This document shows, in pieces, positions 16,221-25,218 of a stretch of 64,000 bases of DNA. Origin of the DNA: Solobacterium sp. (GTDB lineage: Bacteria; Bacillota_I; Bacilli_A; Erysipelotrichales; Erysipelotrichaceae); the NCBI GenBank assembly GCA_024693325.1, contig JAILLA010000100.1, positions 1 through 64,000 on the forward strand, given 5' to 3'. Within the stretch, counting starts at the first letter, position 1. The number at the start of each line of letters is the position of its first letter. The position numbers were made by a program, and so were the translations under genes. The notes below the pieces were generated by a model. The model saw only the letters and a list, made by a program, of their open reading frames with translations, had not been told where the DNA came from and did not search any database.

Positions 16221-17192
16221 TCAGTTCTCTTTTCCGTTCACATATTTCAGTGAATTCTTACCTGCTTTGCTGAAGGAGTTCTTGGAGTAGCTTGTGATAT
16301 TGGGAATCGCAAGGAATACTGCAACGATGATCGCTGTAAAGAACTTCAGCATATTGGAATTCAGACGCAGCCACAGGACGATGACAACTGTCAGATAATA
16401 GAGGATACCGCCCACGACTACAAATGAGAGACGGCCTGCAAAGTTCAGTTTCTTGCCGGCAATGGCATCACCGGCAACTTCACCGATGATGACAGCTGCC
16501 AGGCCGATGACGATCGCGCCTTTACCCATATTGATATCCGCAAATCCCTGGAACTGGGCCATCAGTCCGCCGGAGAATGCGACGATCCCGTTGGAAAGCG
16601 CAAGTCCGATCACCTTCATGACACTGATGTTGATGCCCTGAGCCTTTGCCATCTCGGGATTGCATCCGGTCGCACGCATTGCGGAACCGTGTTCCGTTCC
16701 AAAATACCAGTACATAATGCCGATCAGCACGACCGCAACTATGATGCCTGTAATGATCGCCATCTGGATATTTCTCGAACTGATCATCAATGTGAATTTT
16801 GATACGTTCAGCGCTTTGTTTGCGGCAAAGCCCATGATCGCAAGGTTGACTGACCATAAAGCAAACTGTGTCAGGATACCTGACAGTATCGCGGGGATCC
16901 CGAGCAATGTATGAAGCAGTCCGGTACATGTTCCGGCTGCCATTCCCGCAGCGAATGCCACGCAAACCGCAGCGAACGGGTTCCACCCGGCCAGGATCAG
17001 CATGACTGTGACGGCACCGCCTGTCGTAAACGTACCGTCAACAGAAAGGTCGGATACCTGCAGCAGACGGTAGGTGATATACAGTCCCAAGGCCATGATG
17101 CCCCATATAATACCCTGTGCAATACCGGCCGGCATATTGCCCAGCAGATCGCTGAATCTGAGCACTCCTCTGGCCGCAATCATTACATTCAT
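16221..17192 (-). CDS. ABC transporter permease (LivH/RbsC-like, TrpY-type)
   Basis: A 323-residue integral membrane protein with about nine hydrophobic segments: 'GIIWGIMALGLYITYRLLQ' early, 'MAIITGIIVAVVLIGIMYW' in the middle, and 'FFTAIIVAVFLAIPNI' late. The signature DLSVDGTF...GGAVTVMLI and the cytoplasmic loop 'GCNPEMAKAQGINI' (the usual EAA-like 'G.N...A...GI' turn) identify the BPD_transp_2 superfamily. It forms the channel with the ATPase encoded downstream. GGAGG precedes the ATG. A strong hairpin sits between this gene and the binding-protein gene upstream. Confidence 0.82.
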   Translation of the reverse strand: MNVMIAARGVLRFSDLLGNMPAGIAQGIIWGIMALGLYITYRLLQVSDLSVDGTFTTGGAVTVMLILAGWNPFAAVCVAFAAGMAAGTCTGLLHTLLGIPAILSGILTQFALWSVNLAIMGFAANKALNVSKFTLMISSRNIQMAIITGIIVAVVLIGIMYWYFGTEHGSAMRATGCNPEMAKAQGINISVMKVIGLALSNGIVAFSGGLMAQFQGFADINMGKGAIVIGLAAVIIGEVAGDAIAGKKLNFAGRLSFVVVGGILYYLTVVIVLWLRLNSNMLKFFTAIIVAVFLAIPNITSYSKNSFSKAGKNSLKYVNGKEN

Positions 17193-17230
17193 ATTTCCTC
17201 CATGAAGTTGTTTATCTTATACAGACAGAA

Positions 17231-17253
17231 CAGGGGAGCAAGCAGCTCCCCTG
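17231..17253 (-). other. Intercistronic stem-loop between binding-protein and permease genes
   Basis: CAGGGGAGC (17231-17239) pairs perfectly with GCTCCCCTG (17245-17253) around a five-base loop. On the transcribed (minus) strand the hairpin is followed by TTCTGTCTG rather than a T-run, so it is not a good terminator. It lies 23 bases after the binding-protein stop and is suited to protecting the upstream mRNA from 3' decay or to limiting read-through, giving more binding protein than permease. Confidence 0.55.
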
Positions 17254-17276
17254 GGTTGACCGGCTTTATAGTTATG

Positions 17277-18260
17277 TTACTCGATTGCAGTGTAGTCGGA
17301 CGGAACTGTGATGCCGAGTTCTTTGCAGAGTTCGGCGTTGTATTTTTTGATCGGGTTCTGATAATACTCGATCGGCATAGCAGAGATGTCTTCACCTTTG
17401 AGGACACGTACTGCCATTGCCCCGGTAGCTCTTCCGAGTTCATAGTAGTCAATGGAAAGGGATGCAATGCCGCAGCCTTTGCACAGACCTTCCTCACCGG
17501 CAATGATCGGAACGCCTGCCGGCAGGGCAACATTGTTGATTGCTTCAGCTGAGGAAGCAGCGGTGTTGTCCGTCGGGATATACAGCGCGTCGTTTTCATT
17601 GCAGGCTGTTGCCGTAACGCTTGCCACATCGTTGGAATCAGAGAATGTATAGACGGTTACGGTCTTTCCGAGTGTTTCCAGTGCTTTTTTGACTTCTTCA
17701 GCCTGATATACGGAGTTGGCTTCCGCAGAGCAGTAAAGAATACCGATGTTCTTAGCGTCAGGAAGCAGTTCGTCAAACATTTCAGCCTGCTGGCCGAGCG
17801 GTGCGAGATCGGAAGTACCGGATACATTCGTTCCGACTGTTCCGTTGAAATCATCGATGCCGAGCGCTACGCCGTACTCCGTAATGGATGTGCCGAGAAC
17901 GGGAATACTGTCAGTAGCGGAAGCAGCTGCCTGAAGGGCAGGTGTAGCGTTTGCAAGCATCAGATCTACCTTTTCGCTGACAAACTGATTGGCGATCATC
18001 GTGCATGTCGCGGGATCACCGGAGGCGTTCTGCTGGTCAAATTCGACCTTGTCGCCGAATTCATCAGTCAGGGCATCCATAAAGCCCTGGGTTGCCGCAT
18101 CCAGGGCAACGTGCTGTACAAGCTGGCAGATACCGACCAGATATGTATCGCTTTCTTCTCCTCCTGAATTACTGTTGCTGCCTGAGGGACTGCCTGATGA
18201 GCATGCAGTCATACTGACTGCAGCTGCTGCAGCAAGTATCATTGAGGTTAACTTCTTCAT
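17277..18260 (-). CDS. ABC transporter substrate-binding lipoprotein (TrpX-type)
   Basis: A 327-residue lipoprotein. The signal peptide ends in SMTAC with Cys20 as the lipidation site, followed by a Ser/Gly/Asn-rich tether to about residue 38. The mature domain has the two-lobed periplasmic-binding fold of the PF04392 group: VGICQLVQHVALDAATQGFMD, 'DLMLANATPALQAAASATDSI' and PVLGTSITEYG. It delivers the ligand to the permease and ATPase encoded downstream. AGGAG lies upstream of the ATG. Expression is driven from a promoter whose 17-base spacer contains a 16-base perfect palindrome. The ligand is probably an amino acid or a similar small molecule; this is inference from family membership. Confidence 0.82.
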   Translation of the reverse strand: MKKLTSMILAAAAAVSMTACSSGSPSGSNSNSGGEESDTYLVGICQLVQHVALDAATQGFMDALTDEFGDKVEFDQQNASGDPATCTMIANQFVSEKVDLMLANATPALQAAASATDSIPVLGTSITEYGVALGIDDFNGTVGTNVSGTSDLAPLGQQAEMFDELLPDAKNIGILYCSAEANSVYQAEEVKKALETLGKTVTVYTFSDSNDVASVTATACNENDALYIPTDNTAASSAEAINNVALPAGVPIIAGEEGLCKGCGIASLSIDYYELGRATGAMAVRVLKGEDISAMPIEYYQNPIKKYNAELCKELGITVPSDYTAIE

Positions 18261-18299
18261 ATTTTTTCAACTCCTATATGTAAATTTTTCACGGCTTTT

Positions 18300-18328
18300 A
18301 TTATATTTCAAGTACTTGAAAGGGTCAA
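18300..18328 (-). promoter_or_regulatory. ABC importer promoter with perfect palindromic operator in the spacer
   Basis: On the minus strand: TTGACC (plus 18323-18328), a 17-base spacer and TATAAT (18300-18305). The spacer is almost exactly filled by TTTCAAGTACTTGAAA (18306-18321), a perfect 16-base palindrome. A dimeric regulator bound there would sit between the two promoter elements. The site is 45 bases upstream of the lipoprotein start. I do not know the cognate regulator. Confidence 0.65.
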
Positions 18329-18486
18329 TCTTTATCAGGCTTATTATTCTTTAATAAGTGATCGGCAGTATATGCAGAGCGATTAATTTTTACATTATTT
18401 TCGGATGATTTTATCATTCCACTCATTTTTAAAGTTTATGCTATCATTCGGTCTTATAATAAGTGCAGTTCTGCAGCATTCACAAT

Positions 18487-18515
18487 TTTACGTACATCGT
18501 TTATGATAATATAAA
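18487..18515 (+). promoter_or_regulatory. Probable cls promoter
   Basis: TTTACG (18487-18492), a 17-base spacer and TATAAA (18510-18515). Other TATAAT-like strings occur near 18454, so this choice is tentative. The 313-base gap 18261-18573 between divergent genes otherwise holds only the importer promoter and AT-rich DNA. Confidence 0.4.
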
Positions 18516-18573
18516 CATGTCAATTTACGGATGTAAAATATTTCATTGAATGAAAATGTTTCAGAGGTGCATT

Positions 18574-20145
18574 ATGGGACAGAATGAAGATATCAAAGTG
18601 ATCAAACTGGTGAAAAAAGTCCCCAAGATCGGCAGGATCCTGTTCAGCTGGACATCGATCATACTTGTACTGCTGCTGATCAGTGTGTTGATCGTTATTT
18701 CGCTGATGCAGCAGTTCTATAACTGGCTTTCTACGCTCACGGCGGGCATCTTTATATTTGATGTCCTGGTGATCATTTACCTTGTGAATTCCAAAATGGA
18801 CTCCTCCGGTAAGATCACCTGGCTGCTGATCATTTCAGCGATCCCTGTGATCGGTGCGCTTCTTTATCTTTATACGAGACTGGATTTCGGGTTTATCGGG
18901 ATCAAGAGCTATTTCAGAAACGAGCGTGATATCAGCAGGGATTATCTGAATGAGGAAAACAATGCCCAGAAGGGACTGAGACAGCTTGATTCAGACGCAG
19001 GAGGCACGGCTGCTTATGTCAGCAGTACCGGCAACTATCCCGTCTTCCAGAATACTTCGGTAAAGTATTATCCGCTTGGGGAGTATAAATGGAAGGATAT
19101 GCTGAAGGATCTTGAAAAGGCACAGAGATTCATCTTCATGGAATACTTCATCATTGATGAAGGACTGATGTGGGGCAGTATCCTGAATATCCTTGCGGAA
19201 AAGGCAAAGGCTGGTGTTGAGGTCAGGGTCATGTATGACGGTACCTGTGAATTTTCGACACTCCCGCATAATTATCCCGAGAGGCTCAGAAAACTTGGTA
19301 TCCAGTGCAAGATGTTCTCACCGCTGACGCCCGTGCTGTCGACCAGCTACAACTACCGTGATCACCGCAAGATCCTGGTGATCGATAACCAGGTCGCGTA
19401 TAACGGCGGTGTCAATCTCGCGGATGAATATATCAATCATATCGAACGGTTCGGTCACTGGAAGGATACGGCGATCAGACTGGAAGGCGATGCTGTTCAA
19501 AGCTTCACCCTGATGTTCCTTGAAATGTGGAATCTGACAGAACGTGAAAAGAAAGTCGCTGATTATCTCAGGGAAAAGCCTGTTCCTGTCACATCCGACG
19601 GTTACGTGATGCCGTATGGCGATAATCCGTTCGATGATTTCAGGGCAGGACAGTCGGTCTACATGGACTTTCTGTATCAGGCAGGCAGATATGTGCATAT
19701 CATGTCCCCGTATCTGATCCTGGATGATGAGATGATCATGGCCCTGCGCACTGCTGCCCTGAAGGGCATCGATGTCAGGCTCATCCTGCCTGGCATTCCT
19801 GACAAGAAGGTCGTTTACCAGCTGGCCAAGACATATTTCAGGATACTGAAAGAGGCAGGTGTCAGGATCTACACATATACACCGGGCTTCGTTCATGCAA
19901 AGGTCTTTGTCTCTGATGACATCAAGGCTGTTGTCGGAACGATCAACCTGGACTTCAGAAGTCTGTACCACCATTTTGAATGCGCTACATATCTGTATGG
20001 TTCTTCATGCATCGAACAGATCGAACAGGACTTCATGGATACGCTTGCTGAATGCCATGAGGTTACGATGGAAGAGATCGACGGACAGAAGTTATTTAAG
20101 CGTATTGTCGGAAGATTTGCAAGAATGGTTGCCCCGATGCTGTGA
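18574..20145 (+). CDS. cls: Cardiolipin synthase
   Basis: A 523-residue phospholipase-D-family enzyme that condenses phosphatidylglycerol molecules into cardiolipin at the cytoplasmic membrane. Two N-terminal membrane segments (about residues 25-48 and 53-73) and a PLDc_N-like segment precede two HKD active-site motifs: H264-x-K-x4-D in YRDHRKILVIDN with the downstream GG, and H441-x-K-x4-D in FVHAKVFVSDD with GTINLDFRS. The start at 18574 is chosen for the AGAGGTG six bases upstream; an ATG eight codons earlier lacks a ribosome site. The gene precedes the alaS T-box unit, but has no functional link to it. Confidence 0.88.
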   Translation: MGQNEDIKVIKLVKKVPKIGRILFSWTSIILVLLLISVLIVISLMQQFYNWLSTLTAGIFIFDVLVIIYLVNSKMDSSGKITWLLIISAIPVIGALLYLYTRLDFGFIGIKSYFRNERDISRDYLNEENNAQKGLRQLDSDAGGTAAYVSSTGNYPVFQNTSVKYYPLGEYKWKDMLKDLEKAQRFIFMEYFIIDEGLMWGSILNILAEKAKAGVEVRVMYDGTCEFSTLPHNYPERLRKLGIQCKMFSPLTPVLSTSYNYRDHRKILVIDNQVAYNGGVNLADEYINHIERFGHWKDTAIRLEGDAVQSFTLMFLEMWNLTEREKKVADYLREKPVPVTSDGYVMPYGDNPFDDFRAGQSVYMDFLYQAGRYVHIMSPYLILDDEMIMALRTAALKGIDVRLILPGIPDKKVVYQLAKTYFRILKEAGVRIYTYTPGFVHAKVFVSDDIKAVVGTINLDFRSLYHHFECATYLYGSSCIEQIEQDFMDTLAECHEVTMEEIDGQKLFKRIVGRFARMVAPML

Positions 20146-20151
20146 TTTTTC

Positions 20152-20180
20152 TTTCTGTTCCGGATAATTTGTGTTATCAT
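20152..20180 (+). promoter_or_regulatory. Promoter of the T-box/alaS unit
   Basis: TTTCTG (20152-20157), a 17-base spacer and TATCAT (20175-20180) give a transcription start near 20187, at the beginning of the T-box leader. Confidence 0.5.
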
Positions 20181-20186
20181 AGCGTG

Positions 20187-20405
20187 GAAATCGCAGACGA
20201 AGGTTAGTAATGATCTCCATGTCACTTCAGAGAAAGGGCGGCCGGTGAAAGCCCTGTGGACGGGATCATGAAGCTGCTTCCGAGAGTGCCTAATCAGCAC
20301 CGTTCCCCACGTTACGGGTCAATTAAGAGCGTATCCCATGCGGATACGAATCAGGATGGTACCGCGCACAAGCGTTCCTGTGATATTTTCACAGGAATTT
20401 TTTAT
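20187..20405 (+). promoter_or_regulatory. T-box leader of alaS (alanine specifier)
   Basis: The leader ends with the T-box core AGGATGGTACCGCG (20353-20366), which pairs with the uncharged tRNA acceptor end. The terminator TTCCTGTGA (20375-20383) / TCACAGGAA (20389-20397) plus eight T residues follows. The likely specifier is GCT at 20273-20275, preceded by GAA, an alanine codon in agreement with the gene downstream. Uncharged tRNA-Ala would stabilise the antiterminator and turn on alaS. The leader fills most of the 275-base gap before alaS. Confidence 0.9.
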
Positions 20406-20420
20406 TGGAGGATAACAAAA

Positions 20421-23057
20421 ATGACTGACAAAAAACTGACAGGAAACCAGGTTAGACAGATGTTTCTGGACTATTTCAAGTCCAAAGGCCACATGATTGA
20501 ACCTGGCGCATCCCTTATTCCGGTAAACGATCCTACTTTGCTATGGATAAATGCCGGTGTAGCTGCCCTGAAGAAGTATCTGGACGGCAGAGAAAAACCG
20601 AGATGCAACAGGATAGCCAATGCCCAGAAGTGCATCAGAACTAACGATATCGAAAATGTAGGCAGGACTAGCAGACATCACACTTTCTTTGAAATGCTTG
20701 GAAACTGGTCGATAGGCGACTATTTCAAGGAAGAATCACTTAAGATGTCCTGGGAGTTTCTGACTTCTCCGAAATGGATAGGATTTGACCCGAAAAGGAT
20801 CTATGTAACGATATATCCGGATGATGAAGAAACATATAAGATCTGGACGGAAGAGATTGGTCTTGATCCTTCTCATATCTTAAGGTCATATGACAATTAT
20901 TGGGAGATTGGTGAAGGACCATGCGGTCCAGACTCTGAGATCTATTACGACAGAGGTCCTAAATACGATCCGGAAGGTATCGGTGAAAAACTGTTCTTCG
21001 ATGAAATGGAAAATGATCGTTACATCGAAGTCTGGAACAACGTCTTTTCCCAGTATGATGCCAAGGAGGGTGTAGACCGTAAAGACTATAAGGAACTTCC
21101 TCAGAAGAATATCGATACCGGTATGGGACTCGAACGCCTTGTCTGCCTGATCCAGGATGGTGAGACGAATTTCGATACTGATCTCTTCCTTCCTATCATC
21201 CATGAAACGGAGACATTCTCAAAGCATCCGTACAGTGATCCGGAGTACAAGATGGCTTACCGTGTGATCGCTGACCATATCCGTACTGTTACGTTTGCCC
21301 TGGCGGACGGCGCGACGTTTTCAAATGAAGGACGCGGTTATGTCCTGAGGCGTGTCCTGAGAAGAGCTGTCAGATACGGCATCAAACTTGAAATCCAGGG
21401 AAGCTTCATGTACAAGCTTGTCAGAGTCGTTGCCGAGAACATGAAGGATTATTATCCGTATGTTCTTGACAAAGTATCCCTGATCGAACGGCTGGTAAAG
21501 ACAGAGGAAGAAAGCTTCCATAAGACACTGGTCAACGGTGAAGCATTACTGAATGACGAACTGAAAAAACACGCTGAAAACAAGCTTCTGCCAGGCGATG
21601 TCGTCTTCAGGCTGTATGACACATACGGATTCCCGAAGGAACTGACAGCCGAGATCGCTGAAGACAACGGATATACGGTTGACCTGGAAGGCTTCGAAAA
21701 GGAAATGGCTGAACAGAAGAGAAGGGCACGTGAATCACGCGGAGACCAGCAGTCCATGGGCAAGCAGTCCAAGGACCTGATGGACTTTGAAGAAGAGAGC
21801 GTATTCACCGGCTATACGGACCGGGAGTGCTTCAGCGAGGTTATTGGTCTCTTCAAGGATGGCGTCAAAGTCGAATTCCTGGAAGGTGAAGGCGATGTCA
21901 TTCTGAAGGAAACTTGCTTCTATGCGGAATCAGGCGGACAGTGCGCCGATACAGGTACACTGTGGAATGATACATTCTCCTGCCGGGTCACCGATGTCCA
22001 GAAGGCACCTCACAAGCAGCCGATGCACCATATCGAGCATGTGGAAGGTACGCTGAGTGTCGGCGACAAGGTACACGGCAGATATGACTTTGAAGCACGT
22101 GAACGCACAAGAGCGAACCATTCTTCACTGCATCTGCTGCAGTCCGCACTGAGACAGGTCCTTGGCAGCCATGTTGCCCAGGCCGGTTCATACAACTGCC
22201 CGGATTACGCCAGATTTGACTTCACGCACTATGAAAAGGTCAGTGAAGAACAGCTGAAGGAAGTTGAACGCATCGTCAATGAGAAGATCCAGGAAAATGC
22301 AAAGGTAACAACTGAAGTCATGAGCCTGGAAGACGCAAAAAATACAGGCGCGATCGCACTGTTCGATGAAAAGTACGGCGACAGTGTCAGAGTCGTTTCC
22401 ATGGGTGACTTCTCCAAGGAATTCTGCGGCGGCACGCATGTCAGTGAACTGAGCCAGCTTGGTGTATACAAGATCGTTTCCGAAGAATCGATCGGTTCCG
22501 GTATCCGCCGTATCACCAGCAAGACACAGATGGCAGCCTACAATGACTTCAAGCATGAGGAAGAATACCTGATCGAAACAGCACGCATGCTGAAGGTTCA
22601 GAACTGGCAGCTCCTGAAGGAACGCATCCAGTCCCTGGTTGAAGAAAACGCTGCTCTGAAGCGTGAAAACAATGAAGCAAAGCAGAAGGCAATGACTGCT
22701 TCCGCAGACAGCGCGCTGAACGCGGCTGAAACACTGAACGGCACAAAGGTACTCTTCATGAATACCGAGGGTATGGATCCTACAGCGCTCAAGAACTATG
22801 CCGATATGCTGAGAAACAGACTCGACGGCATCGTCTTCCTGACGAACAAGGACGGTGAGAAGATCACGTTTGTCTGCGCAGCCAACAAGGCATCCATTGC
22901 CAAAGGCCTCAAGGCAGGCGACCTCGTGCGCAAAGCAGCTGAGATCACCGGCGGCAAGGGCGGCGGACGTCCTGATATGGCACAGGCAGGCGGCAGAGAC
23001 GCGGCAGCACTGCCTGAAGCGCTGAACGCAGTGAAGGAACTGATCGCCAAAGCCTGA
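20421..23057 (+). CDS. alaS: Alanyl-tRNA synthetase
   Basis: An 878-residue class II synthetase of normal length. Aminoacylation domain: 'LTGNQVRQMFLDYFKSKGH' at the N-terminus and HTFFEMLGNWSIGDYFK near residue 80. Editing domain: the zinc-binding pairs RANHSSLHLLQSAL and CGGTHVSELSQLG. C-terminal DHHA1-type domain ends 'GGKGGGRPDMAQAGG'. The start at 20421 follows GGAGG by eight bases; the reading frame is open further upstream, but that part lies inside the T-box leader and is not coding. Control is by the alanine T-box. Followed by a terminator, then the ireB-ruvX genes as in many Firmicutes. Confidence 0.97.
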   Translation: MTDKKLTGNQVRQMFLDYFKSKGHMIEPGASLIPVNDPTLLWINAGVAALKKYLDGREKPRCNRIANAQKCIRTNDIENVGRTSRHHTFFEMLGNWSIGDYFKEESLKMSWEFLTSPKWIGFDPKRIYVTIYPDDEETYKIWTEEIGLDPSHILRSYDNYWEIGEGPCGPDSEIYYDRGPKYDPEGIGEKLFFDEMENDRYIEVWNNVFSQYDAKEGVDRKDYKELPQKNIDTGMGLERLVCLIQDGETNFDTDLFLPIIHETETFSKHPYSDPEYKMAYRVIADHIRTVTFALADGATFSNEGRGYVLRRVLRRAVRYGIKLEIQGSFMYKLVRVVAENMKDYYPYVLDKVSLIERLVKTEEESFHKTLVNGEALLNDELKKHAENKLLPGDVVFRLYDTYGFPKELTAEIAEDNGYTVDLEGFEKEMAEQKRRARESRGDQQSMGKQSKDLMDFEEESVFTGYTDRECFSEVIGLFKDGVKVEFLEGEGDVILKETCFYAESGGQCADTGTLWNDTFSCRVTDVQKAPHKQPMHHIEHVEGTLSVGDKVHGRYDFEARERTRANHSSLHLLQSALRQVLGSHVAQAGSYNCPDYARFDFTHYEKVSEEQLKEVERIVNEKIQENAKVTTEVMSLEDAKNTGAIALFDEKYGDSVRVVSMGDFSKEFCGGTHVSELSQLGVYKIVSEESIGSGIRRITSKTQMAAYNDFKHEEEYLIETARMLKVQNWQLLKERIQSLVEENAALKRENNEAKQKAMTASADSALNAAETLNGTKVLFMNTEGMDPTALKNYADMLRNRLDGIVFLTNKDGEKITFVCAANKASIAKGLKAGDLVRKAAEITGGKGGGRPDMAQAGGRDAAALPEALNAVKELIAKA

Positions 23058-23076
23058 ATAATTGTTTAAACAGAAT

Positions 23077-23108
23077 CGACGGCAATATTAAAAATTGCCG
23101 TCTTTTTG
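23077..23108 (+). terminator. Terminator of alaS
   Basis: GACGGCAAT (23078-23086) pairs with ATTGCCGTC (23094-23102), followed by TTTTT. Confidence 0.85.
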
Positions 23109-23174
23109 TGTAAGTTTTTTCATATACTTTTCAGAATGTTTGGTCTACAATAATTTCAAAGGAGCGTATCGATT

Positions 23175-23438
23175 ATGGCAGTGAATGATATTTCGCCTAC
23201 AGTTAGTTTTAATGCAGATGAAGTAAGGCGTCAGAACATCTGCAAGGTTCTTCAGCTGGTAGAAGAGGCACTTGATGAACGCGGTTACAACGCGATCAAC
23301 CAGTTGGCCGGTTATCTGATTTCAAATGATCCGGCATATATTTCAAGTCATAAAAATGCCCGCGGCATCATACAGTCTGTTGAACGTCATGAGATCATCG
23401 AAGAGCTGGTACGTTTCTATCTGGAGGAACACCAGTAA
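23175..23438 (+). CDS. ireB: IreB family regulatory phosphoprotein
   Basis: An 87-residue protein of the UPF0297/IreB family: 'NICKVLQLVEEALDERGYN', 'NQLAGYLISNDPAYISSHKN', and a conserved IEELVRFYLEEH tail. In enterococci IreB is a substrate of the Ser/Thr kinase IreK and modulates cell-wall stress tolerance; Thr residues near the N-terminus are phosphorylated there, and this protein has a Thr in SPTVSF. A GGAG ribosome site precedes the ATG. The gene order ireB-ruvX-yrzB after alaS is the classic Firmicutes arrangement. Confidence 0.92.
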   Translation: MAVNDISPTVSFNADEVRRQNICKVLQLVEEALDERGYNAINQLAGYLISNDPAYISSHKNARGIIQSVERHEIIEELVRFYLEEHQ

Positions 23439-23861
23439 ATGCTGATGCGCGTCATGGGTCTGGATCTCGGTACGGTTACGTGCGGGATCGCTTTAAGTGA
23501 CCCGATGGGCATTGTTGCCAGGGCAGTGGAAACTGTTCGTTTTGACAGCGAAAACTATGAAATGGCCCTGGATAAGGTAACAGAAGTTATCAGGCGCGAA
23601 CAGCCCGGGAAGATCGTTCTCGGATACCCGAAGCACATGAACGGTGATATCGGTATCCGTGCACAGGCATCCGAACAGTTCAAAGCGATGCTTGAGGAAC
23701 GTACGGGACTTGATGTGGAACTCTGGGATGAACGGCTGACGACAGCAGCTGCTGAACGGATCCTGATCCAGGCAGATGTTTCACGGAAAAAAAGAAAAAA
23801 GATCATAGACCAGATGGCGGCAGTTCAGATACTGCAGAGCTGGCTGGATGCACACAGTTAA
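23439..23861 (+). CDS. ruvX: Putative pre-16S rRNA nuclease / Holliday junction resolvase-like
   Basis: A 140-residue protein of the YqgF/RuvX family with an RNase-H-like fold. The N-terminal MGLDLGTVTCGIALSDP holds the first catalytic Asp, 'KIVLGYPKHMNG' the second strand, and 'LWDERLTTAAAERIL' the C-terminal acidic cluster. Family work links it to 16S rRNA 5'-end maturation. The start at 23439 abuts the ireB stop (TAAATG), and GGAGG inside ireB serves as the ribosome site; a second ATG two codons later is also possible. Confidence 0.93.
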   Translation: MLMRVMGLDLGTVTCGIALSDPMGIVARAVETVRFDSENYEMALDKVTEVIRREQPGKIVLGYPKHMNGDIGIRAQASEQFKAMLEERTGLDVELWDERLTTAAAERILIQADVSRKKRKKIIDQMAAVQILQSWLDAHS

Positions 23862-23885
23862 AGGCGTGATTATTTCCGCCTTTTG
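23860..23885 (+). terminator. Weak terminator or attenuator after ruvX
   Basis: AAAGGCG (23860-23866) pairs with CGCCTTT (23877-23883) across ten bases, followed only by TG. It begins inside the ruvX stop codon and lies 16 bases before the next gene, so partial read-through is likely. Confidence 0.45.
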
Positions 23886-23900
23886 TTATGAGGTAAGAGT

Positions 23901-24158
23901 ATGGATAATACACAGCTGACGATTATTGATGAAAACGGAAATGAATACGTAATGCAGATCCTGCTGACATTCGACGATGATAAAAATAATCACTTTGTTC
24001 TTGTCTACGATCCCGAAGATGAAGAGGGAAATGTATACGCGTATCTGTATGACGATGAGGGAAATCTCAACGAGGTCGAGGATCCCGATATGGTCGAGAT
24101 GTGCGCAGAAGTTCTGAGCGCATTTGAAGAGGAAGAAGAACCCGATGGCAAAGCATAA
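23901..24158 (+). CDS. DUF1292 (YrzB-type) protein
   Basis: An 85-residue, highly acidic protein with the DUF1292 pattern: 'ITIIDENGNE'-like start, 'ILLTFDDDKNNHFVLVYD' and a C-terminal acidic tail '[12 protein letters not shown]'. The function is unknown. It occupies its usual position between ruvX and mltG. Its last 14 bases overlap the preferred mltG start, suggesting translational coupling. Confidence 0.85.
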   Translation: MDNTQLTIIDENGNEYVMQILLTFDDDKNNHFVLVYDPEDEEGNVYAYLYDDEGNLNEVEDPDMVEMCAEVLSAFEEEEEPDGKA

Positions 24159-25218
24159 GAAACGTACGCTGAAGGTAGGCCGGATACTGGTCCTGCTTCT
24201 GGTCGTGCTTCTGGCGGTATGCGGTATTCTCTTCCACAACTATAAAAAAGCGCTCAAGCCTGCGCAGGAGCTCGGTGAGAATGTACTGTTCACCGTCAAT
24301 ACCGGTGATTCGGCCAGAACGGTCGCTTCTAATCTTGAAAAAGCCGGACTGATCAATGATGCCGGATACAGTTATCTCTATGTCAGGATGAATGAACTGA
24401 CAGATGTCAAAGCAGGCGAATATCTGCTTGATCCTACATGGGATACCGACCAGATCTTCCGGACGCTGAATGACCCGCTGGCTGCGATCGTGGATGAAGC
24501 GATCGTAACGATCATCGAGGGTGACTGGGCTAAGCATATCGCGTCAAAGATCGGCGATCAGACCAAGGTGACTGCGGAAGAACTGCTGGCACTCTGGAAT
24601 GATGAGTCCTATGTCAGGTCTCTGATGGACCGTTATCCGTTCCTGACAGAAGATATGTTTGACGACGATGTAAGGATCCTGCTGGAAGGCTATCTGGCAC
24701 CGAATACATACCGATTCTTCCGGGATACGACGGCTGAAGAAGTTACCGAGAAGATCCTGGATGAGTCTCTGAATGTGTACAATCAGTATGCTTCGCAGAT
24801 GAAGAAGTCCGATCTGAATATTCATGAGCTGTATACACTGGCATCTATCATCCAGTATGAATCAGGCCTGCCTGAGGATATGAAGAAGATCGCCGGCGTG
24901 TTCTACAACCGCATGAAAACGGATATGCCGCTGCAGTCCAGCGTCACGGTATGCTATGCGCTTGATATCACACAGGATGATAACTGGCAGGCATGTGAAA
25001 TGAATCCGACATTTGACTCTCCGTACAATACATATATGTATATGGGACTGCCTCCGGGACCGATCGAGAATCCCGGTGCCGAGGCGATCAATGCTGTGCT
25101 GAATCCCGCGAAGCATGATTATTATTTCTTCATGGCTGATGTGTACGGGGATGGTACCGTCTATTATGCGAAGACATTGGAAGAACATGAGGCCAATGTC
25201 AATAAGTATCTGAGATGA
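24145..25218 (+). CDS. mltG: Endolytic murein transglycosylase
   Basis: A 357-residue membrane-anchored lytic transglycosylase that cleaves nascent glycan strands. The basic N-terminus and the single membrane segment (about residues 9-30, [20 protein letters not shown]) are followed by a LysM-like region. The YceG catalytic domain has Glu239 in ASIIQYESG, aligned with the catalytic Glu of EKE in E. coli MltG, and the conserved [22 protein letters not shown]. The start at 24145 overlaps the upstream gene by 14 bases; another in-frame ATG lies seven codons earlier. Its TGA overlaps the next ATG (ATGA). The O-methyltransferase that often follows mltG is missing. Confidence 0.92.
   Translation: MAKHKKRTLKVGRILVLLLVVLLAVCGILFHNYKKALKPAQELGENVLFTVNTGDSARTVASNLEKAGLINDAGYSYLYVRMNELTDVKAGEYLLDPTWDTDQIFRTLNDPLAAIVDEAIVTIIEGDWAKHIASKIGDQTKVTAEELLALWNDESYVRSLMDRYPFLTEDMFDDDVRILLEGYLAPNTYRFFRDTTAEEVTEKILDESLNVYNQYASQMKKSDLNIHELYTLASIIQYESGLPEDMKKIAGVFYNRMKTDMPLQSSVTVCYALDITQDDNWQACEMNPTFDSPYNTYMYMGLPPGPIENPGAEAINAVLNPAKHDYYFFMADVYGDGTVYYAKTLEEHEANVNKYLR

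Noticed and set aside
20256-20420. Extra 55 N-terminal codons on alaS
   Set aside because: This interval is the T-box leader, including its terminator; the proper start at 20421 has GGAGG and matches the family N-terminus.
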